From an uncultured Collinsella sp. (GTDB lineage: Bacteria; Actinomycetota; Coriobacteriia; Coriobacteriales; Coriobacteriaceae): 16,140 nt of DNA. The stretch spans positions 1 through 16,140 of the forward strand of contig CABVAC010000046.1 in NCBI GenBank assembly GCA_902496275.1, written 5' to 3'. The translations under genes and the position numbers were made by a program. Below the pieces are notes generated by a model, which saw only the letters and a program-made list of their open reading frames with translations, ran no database searches and had not been told where the DNA came from. Below are positions 12,616-16,140 of the stretch, in pieces. Numbering within the stretch: the first letter of the stretch is position 1; the number at the start of each line of letters is the position of its first letter.

Positions 12616-12662
12616 GCTCGAATGCGACTCCCCGAGCAGTCAATTTGGGACGGGGCTTTTTT
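12616..12662 (+). terminator. Weak terminator-like structure with competing hairpin
   Basis: CCCCG (12630-12634) can pair with CGGGG (12651-12655), followed by CTTTTTT. An alternative stem, GCTCG (12616-12620) with CGAGC (12633-12637), would prevent it. No plus-strand gene is visible upstream, so this is either the end of an unseen small transcript or chance. Confidence 0.3.
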
Positions 12663-12696
12663 GACTACCCTCCCCCTGTAGAAAGATCCCTAACGC

Positions 12697-12763
12697 AGTT
12701 GCGGTGAAATAGGGGCTGTTTTTGCTGGTCAAACCGCAAAACAGTCCCTATTTCACCGCAACT
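12697..12763. repeat. Hairpin element with long arms, copy B
   Basis: The arm at 12697-12725 begins AGTTGCGGTGAAATAG; the arm at 12736-12763 is its reverse complement apart from one mismatch and one extra T. Its outer 16 bases match copy A at 3907-3975 exactly, but the inner sequences differ. Like copy A it sits just after a leftward gene, 25 bases past the stop codon of the 64-aa protein. Confidence 0.8.
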
Positions 12764-12787
12764 TATTGGTGGCCTTTTGGGTGGCAC

Positions 12788-12982
12788 TCAGCGCCACGGA
12801 TCGGCTTCGAACATTGGCTCGCGCTCGGGGCGGCGATCGCTGTAGGGATCGTAGCCGTCATCGTCCTCGTTCTCGGCACGGATGTAGGGGTCGCGCGGCT
12901 TGGGTGCCGGTTTAGGCGGAGTCTTCGGTGCGGCGGGCGCCGCCTCAGCCACCGGTGCGTTCGTCTTGTTCTCGTCTTTCAT
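12788..12982 (-). CDS. Small proline-rich acidic protein, 64 aa
   Basis: A short soluble protein, probably disordered. Residues 1-10 are polar, 11-30 are an alanine/proline/lysine stretch (VAEAAPAAPKTPPKPAPKPR), and 31-64 are acidic and aromatic, with DPYIRAENEDDDGYDPY and a final EADPWR. I do not recognise it. The ATG at 12982 has GGAG eight bases upstream; the ATG at 12988 is only two bases from that site, and longer in-frame starts would run into the ClpB terminator. It is the next gene after clpB in the same direction but beyond a strong terminator. Support is moderate: correct ribosome binding site, biased composition, and a repeat element just after the stop. Confidence 0.6.
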   Translation of the reverse strand: MKDENKTNAPVAEAAPAAPKTPPKPAPKPRDPYIRAENEDDDGYDPYSDRRPEREPMFEADPWR

Positions 12983-13034
12983 CTGCATAGCTCCTTGCCA
13001 TGTGCTCACGTTCAACACCATCGATTGTCGCACG

Positions 13035-13071
13035 AAAAAGGGCGGCGGACCCAATCGGATCCGCCGCCCTT
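13035..13071 (-). terminator. Rho-independent terminator of clpB
   Basis: AAGGGCGGCGGA (13038-13049) and TCCGCCGCCCTT (13060-13071) form a perfect 12-bp stem with a 10-base loop. On the minus strand the stem is followed by a T-run (plus-strand A at 13035-13039). It lies 44 bases after the clpB stop codon. Confidence 0.9.
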
Positions 13072-13114
13072 GGCGTTCGGCTCAAAAGGCAGATTTTAAG
13101 GCATGGCCCAAAAT

Positions 13115-15742
13115 CTACTCGGCGTCGGGGACCTCGTAGGTGGCCGCCGGCGTATTGTCGCACACGACGGTAAAGCCGCCGTCCTTGTCGACATCGACCG
13201 TCACCTGATCGCCCTCGCGCACCGTGCCGTCGATGATAGCGGCGGCGATGGCATCCACGACCTCGCGCTGGACCAGACGCTTGAGCGGACGGGCGCCAAA
13301 GACCGGGTCCAGGCCGCCCACGGCGAGCATCTGCTTGGCCGCCGGGGTGATGGCAAGCGTCATGCGCTCCTTGGCCAGACGCGCGCGGACGTCGGCGAGC
13401 TGGATGTCGACGATCTTCTCGATCTGCGCCATGCCGAGCGGATGGAACACCAGGATATCGTCGATACGGTTGAGGAACTCGGGGCGGAAGGTCTGAGCCA
13501 TGGCCGCGTTGACCTGATGGCGCATCTCCTCCTCGTCCTTGCCGGAAAGCTCGGCGATGGCCTTGGAACCCACGTTAGACGTCATGATGATGATCGTGTT
13601 CTTGAAGGACACCTGGCGACCCTGACCGTCAGTCAGACGGCCGTCGTCAAGCACCTGCAGCAGCACGTTGAAAACATCCGGATGGGCCTTCTCCATCTCG
13701 TCGAGCAAGATCACGGAGTACGGACGACGGCGCACGGCCTCGGTGAGCTGGCCGCCCTCGTCGTAGCCCACGTATCCCGGAGGCGCACCGATCAGACGCT
13801 GGACGCTGAACTTCTCCATGTACTCAGACATGTCGATACGCACGAGCGCACGCTCGTCATCGAACAGGCACTCGGCCAGCGCCTTGGCGAGCTCGGTCTT
13901 GCCCACGCCGGTGGGGCCCAGGAAGAAGAAGCTGCCGATGGGCTTGTCCGGATCGGAGAGACCCGCACGGCTGCGGCGCACGGCCGCGGCAACGGCGGAG
14001 ACGGCCTCGTCCTGACCGATGACGCGCTTATGCAGCTCGCCCTCCAGGCCCTTCAGCTTGTCGAGCTCGCCCTGCATCATCTTGGACACGGGCACGCCAG
14101 TCCAGGCGCTCACGACCTCGGCGATCTCATCGGAGGTCACTTGTTCGTTGAGGCCCTCGCCGTCCTGCTGCTTTTGTGCCTCGAGCGCGGCCTCGGAATC
14201 CTGAATCTGCTGTTGCAGGCCCGGAATCACGGAGAAGCGCAGCTCGGACGCACGGCCCAGGTCGCCGTTGCGCGTCGCGCGCTCCTCTTCGCTCTTGGCC
14301 TCGTCAAGCTGCCCCTTGAGCTCCTGCACGTGGTCGATGGCGTTCTTTTGGTTGAGCCAGCCGGCCTTTTGCACGTTAAGCTTTTCCTGGACCTCGGCGA
14401 TCTCCTGGCGCAGGGCTTCCAGACGCTCCTTGGAGGCGTCGTCGGTCTCCTTCATGAGCGCCTGCTCCTCGATCTGCAGCTGGGTGAGCTGACGCGTGGT
14501 GGCGTCGATCTCGACCGGCATGCTGTCGAGCTCCATGCGCAGGCGGCTTGCGGCCTCGTCGACCAGGTCGATGGCCTTGTCGGGCAGGAAGCGGTCGGCG
14601 ATGTAGCGATCGGAGAGGTCGGCAGCTGCCACGAGCGCGCTATCGGTGATGTGCACGCCGTGGAAGATCTCGTACTTCTCCTTGAGGCCACGCAGGATCG
14701 AAATGGTGTCCTCGACGGTAGGCTCGCTCACCATAACGGTCTGGAAACGACGGGCGAGCGCCGCGTCCTTCTCGATGTACTTGCGATACTCGTCGAGCGT
14801 GGTCGCGCCGATTGCATGTAGGTCGCCACGGGCGAGCGCCGGCTTGAGGATGTTGCCGGCGTCCATGGAGCCCTCGGTGGCACCCGCGCCCACGATGGTG
14901 TGAAGCTCATCGATGAACAGGATGACCTTGCCTTCGGATTTTTGCACTTCTTTGAGCACAGCCTTCAAGCGGTCCTCGAACTCGCCGCGGTACTTGGCGC
15001 CGGCGACCAGCGCGCTCATGTCGAGCTCGATGAGGTCGCGGTCACGCAGGGTGCTCGGCACGTCGCCGGCCACGATACGCTGGGCGATACCCTCGACGAT
15101 AGCCGTCTTGCCGACGCCCGGCTCGCCAATGAGCACGGGGTTGTTCTTGGTGCGGCGGGACAGGACCTGGATGGTACGGCGAATCTCGTCGGTGCGGCCG
15201 ATGACCGGGTCGAGCTTGCCGGCGCGGGCGAGGTCGCAGATGTTGCGACCGTACTGCTCCAAGGCCTCAAACTGGGTCTTGTCCTCGGCAGACGTCACGC
15301 GGTCATCGCCACGCAGCTCCTCGTAGACCTGCTCGATGCGCTCCTTGGTCACGCCGGCATCGCGCAGCACGCGGCCGGCCTCGCCCTTGTCCTCGGCAAG
15401 TGCCATGAGCAGATGCTCGGTCACCACAAAGCTGTCGCCCATCTTGGTGGCCTTCTTTTCGGCCTTTTCGATGACGCGGACGAGCTCGTTGGACAGGCCC
15501 ATCTGCTGGCCCTCGCCCGAAACCTTGGGCGCGTGGTCGATGGCATCTTGTGTGGAGCGTGCGAGCTGGGCCGGGTCGGCACCGATGCGCTCGATGATCA
15601 CGGAGATATTGCGCTCGCCGGCACCAAGCAGGGCGGACAGCAGGTGAATCGGCTCCACCGCACCGGCCTGCGCGTCGGCAGCCGTGCTCATGGCGGTCTG
15701 CAACGCCTCGCGCGACGTCATTGCTAGCTTATCGATTCTCAT
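13115..15742 (-). CDS. clpB: ATP-dependent chaperone ClpB
   Basis: An 875-residue hexameric disaggregase that threads aggregated proteins through its pore with help from DnaK. Order of parts: the Clp N domain (about 1-145, two repeats), the first ATPase with GEPGVGKT (206-213) and VILFIDE (273-279), and the coiled-coil middle domain (about 405-530) that marks ClpB rather than ClpA/ClpC. The second ATPase has GPTGVGKT (609-616), pore loop GYVGYDEGG (656-664), VILLDE (677-682) and FRPEFLNRID. No IGF/L loop for ClpP binding was seen, as expected for ClpB. Length is normal. The ATG at 15742 has GAGGTGA seven bases upstream. No HspR (HAIR), CIRCE or CtsR-type site was recognised upstream, so its heat-shock control is unclear. 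Confidence 0.97.
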   Translation of the reverse strand: MRIDKLAMTSREALQTAMSTAADAQAGAVEPIHLLSALLGAGERNISVIIERIGADPAQLARSTQDAIDHAPKVSGEGQQMGLSNELVRVIEKAEKKATKMGDSFVVTEHLLMALAEDKGEAGRVLRDAGVTKERIEQVYEELRGDDRVTSAEDKTQFEALEQYGRNICDLARAGKLDPVIGRTDEIRRTIQVLSRRTKNNPVLIGEPGVGKTAIVEGIAQRIVAGDVPSTLRDRDLIELDMSALVAGAKYRGEFEDRLKAVLKEVQKSEGKVILFIDELHTIVGAGATEGSMDAGNILKPALARGDLHAIGATTLDEYRKYIEKDAALARRFQTVMVSEPTVEDTISILRGLKEKYEIFHGVHITDSALVAAADLSDRYIADRFLPDKAIDLVDEAASRLRMELDSMPVEIDATTRQLTQLQIEEQALMKETDDASKERLEALRQEIAEVQEKLNVQKAGWLNQKNAIDHVQELKGQLDEAKSEEERATRNGDLGRASELRFSVIPGLQQQIQDSEAALEAQKQQDGEGLNEQVTSDEIAEVVSAWTGVPVSKMMQGELDKLKGLEGELHKRVIGQDEAVSAVAAAVRRSRAGLSDPDKPIGSFFFLGPTGVGKTELAKALAECLFDDERALVRIDMSEYMEKFSVQRLIGAPPGYVGYDEGGQLTEAVRRRPYSVILLDEMEKAHPDVFNVLLQVLDDGRLTDGQGRQVSFKNTIIIMTSNVGSKAIAELSGKDEEEMRHQVNAAMAQTFRPEFLNRIDDILVFHPLGMAQIEKIVDIQLADVRARLAKERMTLAITPAAKQMLAVGGLDPVFGARPLKRLVQREVVDAIAAAIIDGTVREGDQVTVDVDKDGGFTVVCDNTPAATYEVPDAE

Positions 15743-15820
15743 GGAATCACCTCTCTTGGGGCGGCCGCCCTACGGGGCGGCTTCACGTTGTTCGAGAAGT
15801 ATTGTTGCCAGCTTTGTACG

Positions 15821-15856
15821 ATCTTATACATAAATCTAAGTCTCTATATATAAGAT
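15821..15856. promoter_or_regulatory. AT-rich inverted repeat in the clpB promoter zone
   Basis: ATCTTATA (15821-15828) and TATAAGAT (15849-15856) are perfect inverted repeats 20 bp apart. Either could also serve as a -10-like sequence. The site lies about 80-115 bp upstream of the clpB start, where a heat-shock regulator would be expected. Confidence 0.4.
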
Positions 15857-15920
15857 TTTATGAGTGATTAAGAGATAGGGGGCAGGCACGCTCACCCGCT
15901 GCGGCCTCGTCCCCTTACTA

Positions 15921-16082
15921 TCTCAATCTGTAACATCTAGCGACTGTTTATGGCTCCAGATGTTATAGATTGAGACGAACAGAAAACACCCGGATCAAAA
16001 ATCTAAATCTGTAACACCAGGCCCACTTTTAGCGGCCAAGATGTTACAGATCGAGACAGACCGAAAACCACCACAAAGAGGA
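15921..16082. repeat. Two tandem 81-bp copies of an inverted-repeat element
   Basis: Copy 1 has the arm TCTCAATCTGTAACATCT at 15921-15938 and its reverse complement (one mismatch) at 15958-15975. Copy 2 has related arms at 16002-16019 and 16039-16056, matching at 14 of 18 positions. Left arms, right arms and the following GAGAC...GAAAAC tails are each exactly 81 bp apart, showing a tandem duplication. The left arm of copy 1 also pairs further upstream, because 15866-15881 (GATTAAGAGATAGGGG) resembles the reverse complement of 15911-15928. Confidence 0.75.
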
Positions 16083-16140
16083 CAGTGAACTGCGCCCCGA
16101 AACTTGGACTGAACAAATAGCGACTACGCCGCAAGGGCCC

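Larger units (their letters stand above)
12466..12787. other. 322-bp intergenic region with four inverted-repeat structures
   Basis: There is no convincing gene here. From left to right it holds a 24-bp-arm inverted repeat next to the ATPase start, a second hairpin followed by six T, a weak terminator-like hairpin, and the second copy of the AGTTGCGGTGAAATAG element. Both flanking genes read leftward. Confidence 0.75.
15743..16140. other. 398-bp non-coding region upstream of clpB
   Basis: No gene is visible up to the window edge. It holds the clpB leader, with a GC hairpin (GCCGCCC at 15764-15770 with GGGCGGC at 15775-15781), an AT-rich likely promoter zone (about 15815-15870), and a set of inverted repeats at 15866-16082. 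No strong -35/-10 pair could be picked for clpB. Confidence 0.75.

Noticed and set aside
12595..12645. Possible tRNA or tRNA fragment (GAGCTCGAATGCGACTC)
   Set aside because: No acceptor stem, no GTTCGA T-loop in the right context, and no cloverleaf can be drawn.
13103..14821. Plus-strand open frame of 572 codons
   Set aside because: It is antisense to clpB, which is certain; the translation is a Leu/His/Gly-rich shadow.

Overview
The window looks like chromosomal DNA from a gut-type actinobacterium of the class Coriobacteriia, most likely Collinsella or a close relative. This rests on GC-rich coding sequence with AT-rich intergenic DNA, a mannose-type PTS operon ending in a DUF956 gene, a large ferredoxin-flavin oxidoreductase beside a TetR gene and a multi-pass membrane protein resembling DUF5692, and a ClpB of standard architecture. 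The genus is inferred from family content; no 16S or other marker is present.

Layout by position. Positions 76-274 hold a very regular array of alternating inverted 15-bp motifs. Next comes a leftward mannose-family PTS operon: IIAB (3580-2591), IIC (2572-1754), IID (1737-817), a hairpin terminator (725-760), then the DUF956/ManO protein (696-298). A 405-bp AT-rich upstream region (3581-3985) carries the likely PTS promoter, an 11-bp direct repeat, a perfect 16-bp palindrome and a long hairpin element. hypA (4414-3986) is read leftward. It is preceded by about 195 bases that can fold into a long branched RNA, one arm of which is shared with a hairpin abutting the hypA ribosome binding site. 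A 925-aa iron-sulfur/flavin oxidoreductase (7386-4609) is divergent from a TetR regulator (7576-8238). The 189 bp between them contain two perfect TTGAC-N5-GTCAA palindromes, a good candidate operator for both sides. A multi-spanning membrane protein (8302-9309) follows and ends in a clear terminator.

The right half contains a single-pass membrane protein with a long acidic N-terminus (9543-11039) and a convergent AAA_14/DUF4143-type ATPase (12465-11113) whose start region is covered by a long inverted repeat. Next are a 64-aa proline-rich acidic small protein (12982-12788) and ClpB (15742-13115) with a strong terminator. The last 398 bp are non-coding and include two tandem 81-bp copies of an inverted-repeat element.

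Functionally there are three groups: sugar uptake by the PTS; a TetR-controlled redox module (oxidoreductase plus membrane protein, perhaps with hypA downstream); and protein quality control by ClpB. Several unrelated families of palindromic intergenic repeats occur within 16 kb, two of them in tandem and one with identical arms at two sites 8.8 kb apart. Together with the candidate structured RNA ahead of hypA, these are the least explained parts of the window.
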